DNA of 64,000 nucleotides from Halicephalobus mephisto (GCA_009193035.1 SWDT01000034.1:248001-312000); one strand, 5' to 3'; positions 1 to 12,260 are shown, counted from the first letter of the stretch. A program made the numbers and translations. Notes: generated by a model not told the origin, from the letters alone.

Positions 1-186
1 AAAAATTTTTCAACAAGGAACTTTGATCGTTTTGTCCTTTATTTTCATCCAAAAAACATGTTCAAAAATTTCCGATTATTGTAAAACATTAATGAAAATG
101 ATGACAAAAAATAAAGATTCAATTACGAAATTTTGAGTTATTTTATCCCAAAAAATGTTGGATGCTGATGAAAGAAATATTATTAC
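1..186. other. AT-rich sequence, no feature seen
   Basis: Poly-A/T rich sequence before the first repeat element. No coding frame, RNA gene or repeat that I can support. Confidence 0.5.
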
Positions 187-566
187 ATGCAAAAAAGGTG
201 GATTAAAACGGCTCCAATGCATCAGATACATTGTATTTTATGTTTTGCTACACTAAATTGACATTAGTGTATTAAATGTAATAAATCTTACATATTAAAA
301 TAATTTCGATATATGAAGTACATTGTATTTAATACATCGGTACACTAAGTTGATATCAATGTATTAAATGTAATAAATCTTACATATTAAAGTGATTTCG
401 ATATATGAAATACATTGTATTTAATACATCGGTACACTAAATTGATATTAGTGTATTAAATGTAATAAACCTTATATATTAAAATGATTTTGATATAACG
501 ATATAGCAAATACAATACATTTCATATATCGGAGCCGTTTTAACGCATTATTTCTTCTGCGTAGGG
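187..566. repeat. Family A inverted-repeat element (copy A1)
   Basis: The ends are inverted copies of each other around GATTAAAACGGCTCC on the left and GGAGCCGTTTTAACGC on the right. The interior is a tandem array of a 92-bp unit present about three times; the string ATAAATCTTA or its variant recurs near 281, 373 and 465. The unit is built from ACATTGTATTTAATACATC-like pieces. Other copies of this family occur near 0.6-1.4, 36.4, 41.4, 43.1 and 44.0 kb. It has no coding capacity and looks like a MITE, or a MITE whose interior has become satellite. Confidence 0.6.
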
Positions 567-595
567 ATTCTAGAAAGTTTGAGCATTCTTATATG

Positions 596-1398
596 GTTAC
601 ACATAAAAAGATACTTGATATATAATGTATGGATACATTAACGGCTCTGATTCACCGGATACATCGAGTTAATATCGGTGCGTTGAATACAATGCATCTG
701 ATGTATCAGAGCAGTTTCAATAAATCCATACATCATATACAATGCACATATATCAGACTTAATGTATCGACACAGTAAATACAATGTATCTCATCCGTCA
801 GAGTCGTTATAATATACCGGTACACTAAATATAATACATTAATATTACACTTAATATATCGATGCATTGAATATAATGTATCCCATATACAGTAGAACTT
901 GGACATAAGATACTCCTGCTATAACATATCTCGGGTTATAGCATACGGTATGAGTGAGTGAGTTTGGTTAATCTATCTTCAAATTTATTCCATTATAATA
1001 TATCCTTTGTTATAGCATACGCTTTATCCGGTCCCAAGGGGTACCTTATATCCAAGTTCTACCGTACAATAAAACTTGGATATAAGATACCCCTGTTATA
1101 ACATATATCTTGTTATAATATACGATCTGAGTGAGTGAGTTTGGTTAGTCTACCTTCAAATTTACCCCTGCTATGATATATCCTTATAACATACGCTTTA
1201 TCCAGTCCCAAGGGAGTACCTTATATCCAAGTTCTACCGTACAATAAAACTTGGATATAAGATACCCCTGTTATGATATATCCTTATAACATACGCTTTA
1301 CCCGGTCCTAAGAAGCATCTTATATCCAAGTTCGACTGTATTAGAATTGTTTCTATATATCCATAAATTATATATCATGTACCTATTTTGTGTATCCC
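596..1398. repeat. Family A element (A2) split by family B insertions
   Basis: Left end ACACATAAAAAGATAC at about 600 and right end TATTTTGTGTATCC at about 1398 form the flanks of a family A element. The interior carries the ATGTATC/GATACAT repeats typical of the family. Between 890 and 1338 it is interrupted by three family B elements. Rejoining the flanks conceptually gives the same end structure as the copy ending near 36780, which supports nested insertion. Confidence 0.5.
890..1338. mobile_element. Three head-to-tail family B MITEs sharing TA junctions
   Basis: Each unit begins CAGTAGAACTTGG or CAATAAAACTTGG and ends with the inverted form CCAAGTTCTACCG or CAAGTTCGACTG. Units are 890-1064, 1067-1239 and 1242-1338, separated by single TA dinucleotides at 1065-1066 and 1240-1241, with outer TAs at 888-889 and 1339-1340. 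The third is internally shortened. The TA target and the CAGT start of the inverted repeat are typical of non-autonomous Tc1/mariner/pogo-type elements. A full single copy lies at 37554-37730. Confidence 0.75.
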
Positions 1399-3200
1399 CC
1401 TTCATAGCCGTAATGAGTATCCCCATATGTCTAGTGTCATAGGGACTTTTGTTTTTTGCAACATTGACACTAGTATTCTTTCGCCCATTTTGCTTCCGCC
1501 CGACGTGTCTCATTGGATCGAACAAGAATCTAAACTGAGTCCAACTTGGAACAAAAATTTTCAAAAAACAAAAACTATTTCCGAAATTTAAAACAAAAAA
1601 GATCTAAGATTGCAAAAAATCCTTAAAATTCGTATCGAGAGAATTTTGTAAAACTTCATATAACAAGAATAATAATATACAGTATTTTTATGAATATTTT
1701 TTTACTCATTTTGCTTTTCTAAAATGTTTCTAAACTTATATTATTAAATGAAAAAACAATCTAAAGGTGAATCCAACTTGAAACAAAAATAAAAAAACTA
1801 TTTTCAAAATTAAAAAAATTTAAAATTTCAAAAGTTTTTAAAAATTTTTCTTGAGACAATTTCGTAAAACTTTCTGTTTTTAATGATTTAAATTTATAGT
1901 ATTTTATTAATTTAAATTCAAAATATTTTTGGTTATTTAAATCTACAGTATTTTTGGTTATTTAAATTCAAAATATTTTTGATTATTTAAATCTACAGTA
2001 TTTTTAGTTATTTAAATCTACAGTATTTTTGGTTATTTAAATTCAAAATATTTTTGATTATTTAAATTTACAGTATTTTTAGTAATTTAAATCTACAGTA
2101 TTTTTGGTTATTTAAATTTACAGTATTTTAATAATTTAAATTCAAAATATTTTTAGTAACATTTTTTAGTTTATTTTGTTTCCCTAAAAATTCCGCTTGA
2201 AATGTCTTATTGGACTAAGCTAGAACCTGGAAGTAAGTCCAACTTAGAACAATGAATTTTCAAAAAAACCAAAAATTATTTTTAATGAAAAAATTTAAAA
2301 ATAAAATCTCAACGAAGATCGTGAAAATTTTTAAATATAAAAAATTTTTATAAATTTCGAAAGTTTTCAGAATATTGTGAAAAGTTCTGAAATTTCAAAA
2401 ATTCCTCAAGAATTTTACAGAAGACCGAAATTTTTGAAAATTTTAAAAATTTTTAGAAAATTTTGAAAATTATAAAAATAATCTAAAATTTTTTAAAACT
2501 TAGAATTTTATAAAAGTTCATATAAAATCCAAAATTTTAATGAAAAATTTTAAAAATTATATGAATTTTGTAGAAATTTTAGAAAATTATAAAAATTATA
2601 AAATTTTTTAAAATTTAAAATTTCATAAAAGTTCATATAAAATCGAAAAATTTTAAAAATTATATGAATTTTCTTGAATTTTGTAGAAATTTTTAGAAAT
2701 TTTAGAAAATTTAGAATTTTTAAAAAATTTGACTGAAACTTTTTTAAATTCCAAAATTTTAAATTTTAAAAGATTTTTAATTTTTAATTTTTTAAATAAC
2801 ATTTTCATCGATATTTTTTAGTCCATTTTAAAATTTTTCGATTTTTAAATAAATTTAACGAAAATTCAAAGGTGAGTCAAAATTTTTGAAACAACGATTT
2901 TCCGAAAAAAAAACGAAAATTACTTTAAATGTCGAATTTTAAAAACCTGCAGAATTTTCACGGTTGCCGTGAATTTGTGCCATTGTTGAAGTCAATTTTG
3001 AACAAAAAAATGTCAATTGCACGCAAAAAAGACCGAAACTTGTAAAATTGACAATGGATTCGATGTACATCACATCATGGGACGTAATTTAAAAATTTTA
3101 AATTTTAAATTTTCTGGGGAAAGTTTAACTAATGCTAAAAATATAATCAAGTAACTATTTTAAAATTCGTAGAAATCAAATTATAAATTATTGCACTATT
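1399..3200. repeat. AT-rich non-coding DNA with a 27-bp tandem array
   Basis: Between about 1885 and 2160 a 26-28 bp unit of the type TATTTTTGGTTATTTAAATC recurs about ten times. The rest is alternating A and T tracts without a usable coding frame. The short frame at 1388-1591 crosses the end of a family A element and has no gene features. Confidence 0.5.
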
Positions 3201-3204
3201 GTGA

Positions 3205-3725
3205 TTTTTTTGAGTTGAAGAGTGGTCTCTGACACAGGAGGTGAACTAGTCTCTATTACGATAGTCCCTGAAGTTACTGTAGAAATACTCTGATTTTTTA
3301 TAAATTAAGTACTTTTGAGAAAATCGTTATTGTTTTTAAATAGTGATTAAAAGTACTAAAATTATCCAATTCAGATACTATGTAAATTTTTATAAAAGTA
3401 CTTAGTTACTATCCAACTTTTCAGTACAAATATCTGAGCTAGAACGTGAACTAGTCTCTATTACGATAACCCCTGAAGTTACTGTAGAAATACTCTCATT
3501 GTTTGTTTCAGAGGAATTATTACTGTTATTGTTTTTAAATAGTATCTGAATTGAATAATTTTAGCACTTTTAATCACTATGTAAATTCTTATAAAAATAT
3601 TTAATTACTATCCAACTTTTCAGTACAACTATCTGATACAGGACATGAACTAGTCCCTATTACGATAACCCTTGAAGTTACTGTAGAAATACTCTGATTT
3701 TTTATAAATTAACTACTTTTAGGAA
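3205..3725. repeat. About 200-bp tandem repeat, three copies
   Basis: The block GTGAACTAGTCTCTATTACG followed by CCTGAAGTTACTGTAGAAAT recurs near 3241, 3447 and 3648. A diverged single piece, ACATGAACTAGTTTCTGCC, appears near 56571. No coding content. Confidence 0.6.
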
Positions 3726-4129
3726 AATTATTGTTGTTTTTGGATTGTTTTCTTTGGAATTTTTATATTTTTTGGAATAAAGATGTTCAAGAAATCAACA
3801 CTTAAGAGACTGGTCTATACTATAACAATTTTGACGAAAATTTAAAATAGTATCGAAAATTAATATGGATTTCTAAGAGATTCTAGAAGCTTTTGTGGGA
3901 TTCTGAAAGTTTCTGCAGAAACCGAGGACTTTCCAAAAATAGATACAAGATTCTGAAGTCTTCAGAGGCTTCAATAAAATCATCCAAAATTTCCAACTTT
4001 TTACTGAAGTTTAGAAATTTTGAAAACTTTCATAAAATCCTAAAATTTTCCAGAAATATATCCAAATTTCCAAAAATCCTCAAAGATCCTAAAAGTTTCA
4101 TTTTTTTATATTCTGAAAATTTTTCAAAA

Positions 4130-4480
4130 AATAAATAATAAAACTCATCTTCGACGAATTTTTTAATTCTATAATAACAATTAAGAAATAACTGTCACAA
4201 AATCGACATTCAAGCTACTGTAATTCCTACAAAATTCTCAATATTCGTGTCGAGACAACTTCCTAACAACATTCATTTTTGATTTTTTTTATAATACAAA
4301 ATTAAAACTCATCTTCGATGAATTTTTTAATTCTATAATAACGATTACGAAATAATTGTCACAAAATTAATGCACAGGTTACTGTAATTCCTACAAAATC
4401 CCCGATATTCGTGTCGAGACAATTTCCTAACAACATTCATTTTTGATTTTTTATAATATAATATTATAATATTCATAGAC
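4130..4480. repeat. About 168-bp tandem duplication
   Basis: The segment beginning AAACTCATCTTCGACGAATT is repeated once about 168 bp later. Each copy ends with ATTCGTGTCGAGACAA and CAACATTCATTTTTGATTTT. The short open frame at 3893-4138 is AT-biased and not supported as a gene. Confidence 0.6.
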
Positions 4481-5390
4481 AAAAGATTTAAAAACGACCA
4501 TTATTACGAAATGGCCACTAGACGAATATTTAAAAACTTTTTGAATCTTCGATTTCCGATGGTTTCAGAACTCTAAAATATTCCAAAATTTTACAAATTT
4601 GAATTAAATTTTCAAAATTTCAAAAAACTACGATATTCGAAAAATTTCACAATCATCATTCTTACGAAACGGTCCCGAAACGAATATTTTAAAATTTAAA
4701 ATTTTATTCATTTTTAAAAATTTTAAATTTTATTCATTTTTAAAAATTTTAAAATTTACTCATTTTTAAAATTTTAAAATTTACTCATTTTTAAAATTTT
4801 AAAATTTTCTAAATTTAATAAAAATAAAAATTTAATTATCATTTTGAAACGAATATTTTTTTTTTAAATTTTCGAAATTTTTTAAAAACTTCCATTGGAT
4901 TGTGAATGACTTTCAGAGGTCTCAGGAGATTCCATTCTTCATAAACAAAAAATTCATAATTACAATTACTACGAAATGGTCCTAACACGAATATTTCCAA
5001 ATTTTTTAAATTTTTTAGAATTTTCTAAAATCAAAAATAACAATTATTAAATAATTTTAATTCAAAAATTTTAAAAATTCGAATTTAATAATCATAAAAA
5101 ATCAGAAATAATTACTGCAAAATAAAAAATTGAAAATATTCGAATTAAAATTAAGTTTTTTAAAGTTTTCGAAATTTTTTAGGACTTTCACCAAGTTCTG
5201 GGAGATTTTTTGGAGGTTTCAGAGAATTATGGTCCTCATAAACAAAAGATAAATAGACTCTTTTTCCGGTCCTTATGGGAAATTACTGAATTACGAGTCA
5301 AATGACGCTATTTCGGATGCCCAAGATCGAATTCCACTGCAATGCCAAACCTTGTTTCTTCGCCTACTCTTTGTTGGAAGAAAAAGAGGA
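4481..5390. repeat. AT-rich DNA with a 28-30 bp array
   Basis: Around 4685-4810 the unit TTTTAAAATTTACTCATTTT repeats about four times. Degenerate copies of the ACGAAATGGTCTCAACACGA motif (near 4506, 4670 and 4973) are scattered through the segment. No gene seen. Confidence 0.4.
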
Positions 5391-5394
5391 AACA

Positions 5395-5700
5395 GAAAAA
5401 ATAAAAAAAGAATTTTTATATATCAAAAAAGTTTTAAAAAAAATTATATATATCAGAAAAGTAAAAAAAATTATATATATCAAAAAAGTAAAAAAAAATT
5501 ATATATCAAAAAAATAAAAAAAAATTTATATATCAAAAAAGTTTTAAAAAAAATTATATATCAGAAAAGTTTAAAAAAAATTATATATCAGAAAAGTTTT
5601 AAAAAAGTTTATATATCAAGAAGTTTAAAAATTTATATATCAGAAAAGTTTTAAAAAAATTTATATATCAAAGGTAAAAAAATTTTCATATATTAAAAAA
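5395..5700. repeat. TATATATCAAAAAAG minisatellite
   Basis: About ten degenerate units of roughly 25-30 bp with the core TATATATCAAAAAAGTTTTA. Open frames across it (5302-5654) translate only to Lys/Ile/Tyr repeats and are by-products of the array. Confidence 0.6.
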
Positions 5701-5919
5701 TGAAAAAAATTAACAATTGAAAAAAAGAGAAAAAGCCAAAAGTGGGTTCCATTTTTCGAATTTGTGATAAGTGGATAGTTTCAGGACTTCTTAAAAAAGA
5801 AAAAATGGAAGTCGACACGGTTGAAGACGAAAAACGGCCAGAAAAGACGTCAAAGGCGGTCCTGCAGACGAAAAATGAGTTCAAATATACTTTTTAAAGT
5901 TACCTGTGGTTTTAAAACT

Positions 5920-6650
5920 TTTAATATTTTAATAATCAAAAATAAATATTTCTACGAAATCGTCTGGAAGACAATTTTCCAATCGAAACACAAAATTAGG
6001 AAATTTAGAATTATGTGATGACGAAATCATAATCATATTGATGAAATTAAAAATGAATTTCTTCAAGAAATGGTCTCAAAGGGAATTTTTGCAACTTTCC
6101 ACTCGAGACTCAAAAATAGGGAATTTAGAATTATGTGATTTTAGAAAAATACAATCACAGTATTGATAAAATTAAAAATGAATTTTTTTAAGAAATGATC
6201 TCAAGAGGAATTTTTGCAACTTTCCAGTCGAGACTCAAAACTTTATAAAATTTAGAATTATGTGATTTTAGAAAAATACAATAATAGTATTGATGAAATT
6301 AAAAATGAATTTCTTCAAGAAATGGTCTCAAGGGGAATTTTTGCAACTTTCCACTCGAGACTCAAAAATAGGGAATTTAGAATTATGTGATTTTAGAAAA
6401 ATACAATCACAGTATTGATAAAATTAAAAACAAATTTTTTTAAGAAATGGTCTCAAGAGGAATTTTTGCAACTTTTCACTCGAGACCCAAAACTTTATAA
6501 AATTTAGAATTATGTGATTTTAGAAAAATACAATAATAGTATTGATAAAATTAAAAACAAATTTCTTCAAGAAATGGTCTCAAGGGGAATTTTTGCAACT
6601 TTCCACTCGAGACCCAAAAATAGGAAATTTAATACTACATAATTCTAGAG
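5920..6650. repeat. Tandem array of ~126-bp units in a two-unit pattern
   Basis: Units start at AAATTAAAAATGAATTT or a variant near 6047, 6170, 6297, 6421 and 6547. Units 1, 3 and 5 share CTTCAAGAAATGGTCTCAA and an end with AAAAATAGG; units 2 and 4 share TTTTAAGAAATG and CTTTATAAAATTTAG. The larger repeat is therefore about 252 bp made of two unlike halves. Confidence 0.65.
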
Positions 6651-6742
6651 AGATATAGTCGTAATTGTACCATCATATAAAAATTAATTTTTCGCGGAAT
6701 TTTCCCGACACGAATTTCTAGAACTTTATAGAAATTCAAGTA

Positions 6743-6914
6743 CAGTAAAACCTCGCTAAAAACAACCCGAAGGGACGGCAGAAATGTTGTTTTTACAGAA
6801 GAATTGCCTTTATCGAGGGGTTTACTAGGGGAAAATCCACAGTAGGGGTCGGAACCAAGTTGTATTTAAAGAAAATTTCCTCTTATTGAGGGTGTTTTTA
6901 GCGAGGTTTCACTG
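6743..6914. mobile_element. MITE with CAGTAAAACCTCGC termini and TA duplication
   Basis: Begins CAGTAAAACCTCGCTAAAAA and ends with its near-perfect inverse TTTTTAGCGAGGTTTCACTG. The flanks are TA at 6741-6742 and 6915-6916. At 172 bp it is far too short to encode a transposase. The CAGTNNAACCTCG terminus is characteristic of Tc1/mariner/pogo-type non-autonomous elements. Confidence 0.8.
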
Positions 6915-7131
6915 TAATTTAAAATTTTAGTTTTGCACGGTGATTTCGTAATCTTACAAGATCTCGTGCTTAATTTTTTAGAAACATATTTTTCCTAAAT
7001 ATATCTAAAAATTTTTGAATTAGAACATATAAGGTACAAATCCCTTTGTTTCGTAATATTAATGATTGTATATAATAATATTAACAAATTGTACAAAATA
7101 CAGTAAATACCCAATCAACGGACTGCTACCA

Positions 7132-7333
7132 CATACAAAAAAGTAACTTTTGATACAGTAAAAAATGGGAATCGTCACTATTAAGTTTTATTTTCCGTAA
7201 CTATTATTTTTTAATTTCCGTAACTATTATTTTTTATTTTTCGTCACAAATGTCAAATATTCATGAAAAATGTGACGATTATGTCACATTTCGCAATTGT
7301 TACGGAACCAAAAGTTATGCTTTTTGTGTGCAC
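7132..7333. mobile_element. Family D MITE (copy D1)
   Basis: Terminal inverted repeats read ACAAAAAAGTAACTTTTG on the left and CAAAAGTTATGCTTTTTGTG on the right. The interior holds the family core AAAAATGTGACGATTATGTC. Four further copies are annotated below (34.9, 35.1, 42.5 and 48.6 kb). The element sits inside another repeated sequence that shares CAACGGACTGCTA with the segment at 36.5 kb. Confidence 0.7.
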
Positions 7334-7374
7334 TGTATTGAGGAGACAGAAAAGCGATTGTATGACAGTTTCTC

Positions 7375-7605
7375 TCTATCGATAGCTACTCTTCATCAAC
7401 AGTTACCCTTTACCGATAGTTACTCTCCATCGATATGTGTTCCTCATTGACAGTTACCCTCGCCGATAGTTGTTCCCCAGCGGCAGTTATCCCTCGCCAG
7501 TAGTTGCTCCTCATTGACAATTCCTCCCCACCGATAATTACTCCTTATTGACAGTTACCCTCTACTGATAGTTACCCCTCGCCTATAGCTACCCCCTCCA
7601 GACTC
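7375..7605. repeat. GATAGTTACTCCTC minisatellite
   Basis: About a dozen degenerate 18-20 bp units alternate between CGATAGTTACTC and TGACAGTTACCCTC. It is richer in C than the surroundings. The frame at 7250-7450 runs through it and is not a gene. Confidence 0.6.
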
Positions 7606-8180
7606 TGGTTGATTTCGAAATCGTTTTTAAATGACTTTTTTCTACTTAACCGATATATCTAGTTAATTTAACCACTAAGAACCTATTCAAAAAATCATAT
7701 AAACTTTACGAAATGGAGAGAACAACTGTCATATACCCAGGAAAACGTTCTTTCTCCTCTCGAAAGAAAACAGTTTTGTTTCATTTTCGTTTATAAATTT
7801 TCTTATATCTTATTTTTTATAATATTGTTTAATTACCCAAGTTTGAGATTTAAGTGAATAAACGAATCAATCGACCTAAGCCTCAAGGCCGATGTTGAAA
7901 TATGACCAGATACTCCGACGTAGGCGGGTTATTTTTGAAGAAGATTATGCAAAATTGAAATTTATCCTTTAAATGCAAAAAAGCAAACTACATAATTACG
8001 GAATTTTGGAAGATAAAAATAAAACTTTTTAAAAATAATATTTTTTAAAACTCTAAATTTAAAAATACTCTAATTTATTTAATATTGTAAAATTTAAAAA
8101 TCTTAGTAATGATAAAAAATATTAACAAATAAATTATTCATTTTCGAAAAATAAGAAATCCTTTTTTTTTGAAGTGAATA
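7606..8180. repeat. Repeat-derived segment shared with 36.5, 41.2 and 47.7 kb
   Basis: The stretch around 7825-7880, reading AATTACCCAAGTTTGAGATT and then AAGTGAATAAACGAATCA, recurs at about 36617-36650 and, diverged, near 41330 and 47785. It looks like the end of a dispersed, unclassified element. Confidence 0.4.
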
Positions 8181-8189
8181 AAATTAACA

Positions 8190-9905
8190 TCGAAACGGAA
8201 CGCCAGAATTTTGAGAAGTCAAAATGAAACAAAATGTCGAAATTTAAAAAATAATAACTATCAAAAAAAAGTTAAAATTTCAAAAATTAAGTCGAAATGG
8301 AACAGAATGCCAAAAATAAAAAGATTAAATTTGATCAGAACACAATGCCAAAATTTTAAAAAACAATAACTATTGTAAGAAAATGACAAAATTTAAAAAA
8401 TAATAACTATCAAAAAAAATTGAAATTTCAAAAATTAAGTCGAAATGGAACAGAATGATAAAATTTCAAAAATTAAATTCGATCAGAACACAACGCCAAA
8501 ATTGAAAAATTAATAATTGTTGGGATACAATTCCAAAACTTAGAAGTTACTGAGTGCCGAAACACAAAGCCACGGTTTTGAAAACGTGGTACGTGTTGGA
8601 ACAGAATGCCAAAGTCTGAAAAGTTTAGGTGTCTAAAACAAAACATTAACGTTTAAAAATTGACATCTTTTGGGACACAACGCCAAAGTTTAGAAAATGA
8701 CATCTTTTAGGACAGAACATCGAAGTGTGGAAAATTGACTTTTCGAGACAATATGCCAAAGTTTGAAAAGTTTATGTTTGGGACAGAATGCCAAAGTTTA
8801 GAAAATTGATGTTATTTTAGAACAGAACGCCAAAGTTTGAAATTTTTTGTGTTTGGAACAGAACGCCAAAGTTAGAAAAGTTTATGTTTGGAACAGAACG
8901 CCAAAGTTAGAAAAGTTTCTGTTTGGGACAGAACGCCAAAGTTAGAAAATTTTTTGTTTAGAATAAAACGCCAAGGTTTAAAAAGTTTCTGTTTGGGACA
9001 GAACGCCAAGGTTTGAAAGTTTTTATGTTTAGAATAAAACGCCAAAGTTAGAAAAGTTTCTGTTTGAGACAGAACGCCAAAGTTTGACAGGTTTTTTGTG
9101 TTTCGAACAGAACGCCAAAATTTGAAGAGTTGGCGTATGCTAGAACGGAACGCCAAAGTTTAAAAATCGACATGCTTTGAAACAGAATGCCAAAGTTTGA
9201 AAAATTTATATGTTTTGAAACAAAACTAAGACTTTAAGTTATTGCGCTTTTGAACACAATATCAATGTTTAAAAAGCTTGCGTGTTTGAAAACAAAACAC
9301 CAAACTCTGCTGTCCTTCGATTCACGTAAACTTTCAGGAAACTTTGACAGTTTATGTGTGCTAAAGCAAAACGCCAAACTTTTAAAGTAATTTAACATTG
9401 AAAAATGCCAAACTTCGAAAGTCATATTGTCTCAGAACAGAATGCCAAATTTCCAAAGTTATTTCACATTAGAACACAACGCCAAAATTTGGAAATTTTG
9501 TAAATTGGAACACAACGCCAAAATTTGGAAATTTTGTAAATTGGAACACAACGCCAAATTTTTAGCTTTTACAAATTGGAACACAACGCCAAAAATTTGG
9601 AAGTTTTGTAAATTGGAACACAACACCAAAATTTGGAAGTTTTGCGAATTGGAATAAAACGCCAAATTTTTAGTTTTTACAAATTAGAACACAACTCCAA
9701 AAATTTGGAAGTTTTGTAAATTGGAACACAAAGCCAAAAATTTGGAAGTTTTGTGAATTGGAACGCAACGCCAAAATTTGGAAGTTTTGTAAATTGGAAC
9801 ACAACGCCAAATTTTTGAAAATTTATATTGATGGGAACACAACGCCAAATTTTTGAAGTTTTTACAAATTGAAACACAACGCCAAATTTTGAAAATTAAC
9901 TTGTA
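8190..9905. repeat. 1.7-kb minisatellite with GAACACAACGCCAAA core
   Basis: Three adjacent sub-arrays share the core GAACAGAACGCCAAA or GAACACAACGCCAAA. Spacing is about 100 bp at 8190-8600, about 40-55 bp at 8600-9240 and about 37 bp at 9430-9900. Several dozen cores are present. Long open frames on both strands are by-products of the unit length and would encode repetitive Phe/Gln/Leu or Lys/Leu/Glu sequence. Confidence 0.75.
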
Positions 9906-12260
9906 AAATCCTAAATTTCGTTTTTTAAGTATGTTTTACGAAATTTTGAAATTACTAATTTTAAAATAAAAAAAATAAAATAGATTTTTAAAAATAATAA
10001 AGTATTTGTTAAATTACGGTAGTTTTTAAAAACAAAAATGGTTTTCAAACATGTTCGACTTCGAAACTGCGCACCACAAACGACTTCAAAGATTTTAGAA
10101 AACAGCACGTAAAATTTCGTTTTTGTTGCAATTTACAATTAGTAATTCCTTCCGGAATCGAATAAAAGATTTAAAAAAACCTCTAGAATCCTATGGAAAT
10201 TCCCGGAATTTTTCAAACTTTTCCGAAATCAAAAAATTTTAAAATTTCAGAAATTTCCAAAATCAAAAAATTTTATAATTTCAAATTTTTCCGAAATCAA
10301 AAAATTTTATAATTTTTAAATTTTTCCGAAATCGAATAAAATTTATAATTTCAAATTTTTCCAAAATCGAAAAATTTTTAAATTTTTAAATTTCCGGAAT
10401 TTTTCGAAATCGAATAAAATTTAAAATTTATGTAAAAATCCTAAAATTAAATGTTTCGGAATTTTCTAGAAAAAATTTGAAAATTTCTAGAATTGTACAG
10501 AAGCTCCTAGAAACTTTATAATTTTTCAGAAAATTCTGAAGTTTTCCAGAATCTATAGGAGAATTTCTAGGATCTTCTACAATTCTTTAGAAATTTCTAT
10601 ATCTCCGCAAAAATCTCCAGATTCTCATAGAATTTTCTAAAATCTCCAAAAATTTTCTAGAAATTTTCAAAATTCTCTAAAATTTTATAAAATATTTCAT
10701 AACTTTCCAGAATCTTACAATTCTTTAGAGGTTTCTATATCTCCAGATTCTCATAGAATTTTCAAAAATCTCCAAAAATTCTCTAGAATTTTATAAAACA
10801 TTTTTGTAACTTTCTAGAATCTATAGAAAAATTTCTAGGATCTTCTACAATTCTTTAGAAATTTCTATATTTCCACAAAAATCTCCAGATTCTCATAGAA
10901 TTTTCTAAAATCTCTAAAAATTCTCTAGAAATTTCCAAAATTCTCTAAAATTTTATAAAATATTTCATAACTTTCCAGAATCCATCGAAAAAATTCAAAA
11001 ATTGTTCAGAATTTTATAAAATTTCAAAAATCTTTGAAAATCCCAAAATTTTATTTAAAAAAAATTTTCTAACAACTTTTATTTCCGCATTTCATAATAG
11101 TTTGATTTTTGCAAAAAAAATTGGATTTTTAAAATTTGGGAAATTTAAAGTCAAAAATCGAACGCAATTTTCGTTCATTTGCATGCAACTCGAAAAAGGA
11201 AATGTCAATTTGTCGAAAATTTAGATTTGGTAAAATTGACCAAACCAAATTTGACATTAAATAATTTATGTTAAAAAAATTTAAAATATTATAAAAAACG
11301 AATTTTTTCTGCGAAATTGTCTTGAGGGAAATTTTCGGAATTTTTTTAGAAATTTTCAAAAAATTTTTAAATTTTAATATTTTTAAGATTTTTCAAAAAA
11401 TTTTTTAATTTTTAAAATTTTTTAAGATTTTTCAAAAATTTTTAATTTTTTTTTATATTTTTAAAATTCAAAAAATTTTAATAAAGTTCTAAAAAATTTT
11501 TGAGAGATTTTGAAGAATACCAGAAATTTATGAAATTCGAAATTTTAAAAAAATTTTTAGAAACTCTAGAAATTTCCCAGAGCTTCCATGAGATCTTAAA
11601 AGGTTTACAATCTCGAAAATTTCCACAGAATTTTCAAAGTTTTTAGAATCTTCTGAAACTTCTACAGAATTCTAAAATTTTTGAAGATCTTCTTAGAAAA
11701 ATTTTCGAAGATTTCAGAATTTTCTGAAACTTCTACAGAATCCTAAAAACTTCTAGAATCTTCCAAGGAAAATTTTCAAAGATTTTAGAATCTTTCGAAA
11801 CTTCTAAAGAATCCTAAAATTTTTCAATATCTTCTTAGAAAAATTTTCGAAGATTTCAGAATTTTCTGAAACTTTCCCTAAAATTTTTAAAAATTCCAGA
11901 ATTTTCGAAAATTCCAGAATCTTCTGAAACTTCTACAGAATCCTAAAACTTTTCAAGATCTTCTTAGAAAAATTTTCCAAAATTTCAGAATCTTCTGAAC
12001 CTTCTACAGAATCCTAAAAACTTCTAGAATCTTCCAAGGAAAATTTTCAAAGATTTTAGAATCTTCTGAAACTTCTACAGAATCCTAAAATTTTTCAATA
12101 TCTTCTTAGAAAAATTTTCGAAGATTTCAGAATTTTCTGAACCTTCTACAGAATCCTAAAAATTCCCAAAACTATCCTCAAAATTTTTCTACATTTCAAA
12201 ATCTCCCATAAAATTCTAAAATTTTACGAAATCTTGTTTAAAAAAATAGAAAATATTTAA
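9906..12260. repeat. Non-coding DNA with ~10-bp phased A/T tracts
   Basis: From about 10140 to 12260 the sequence consists of short A and T runs spaced about ten bases apart with interspersed CTTCTAGAATC/CCAGAATCT words. Between 11620 and 12180 a 57-bp-like word, CTTCTACAGAATCCTAAAA, recurs at least six times. This resembles the periodic An/Tn clusters described in nematode introns. No gene seen. Confidence 0.45.

Noticed and set aside
5302..5654. Two overlapping plus-strand open frames of 71 and 100 codons
   Set aside because: They translate the TATATATCAAAAAAG minisatellite into Lys/Ile/Tyr repeats; no gene features.
8872..9877. Several open frames on both strands encoding Phe/Leu/Gln-rich repeats
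   Set aside because: They arise because the minisatellite unit is stop-poor in more than one frame; both strands are open at once.
9430..9900. Regular ~37-bp repeats that look superficially like a CRISPR array
   Set aside because: The units are contiguous with no unique spacers, no cas genes are present, and the host is an animal.
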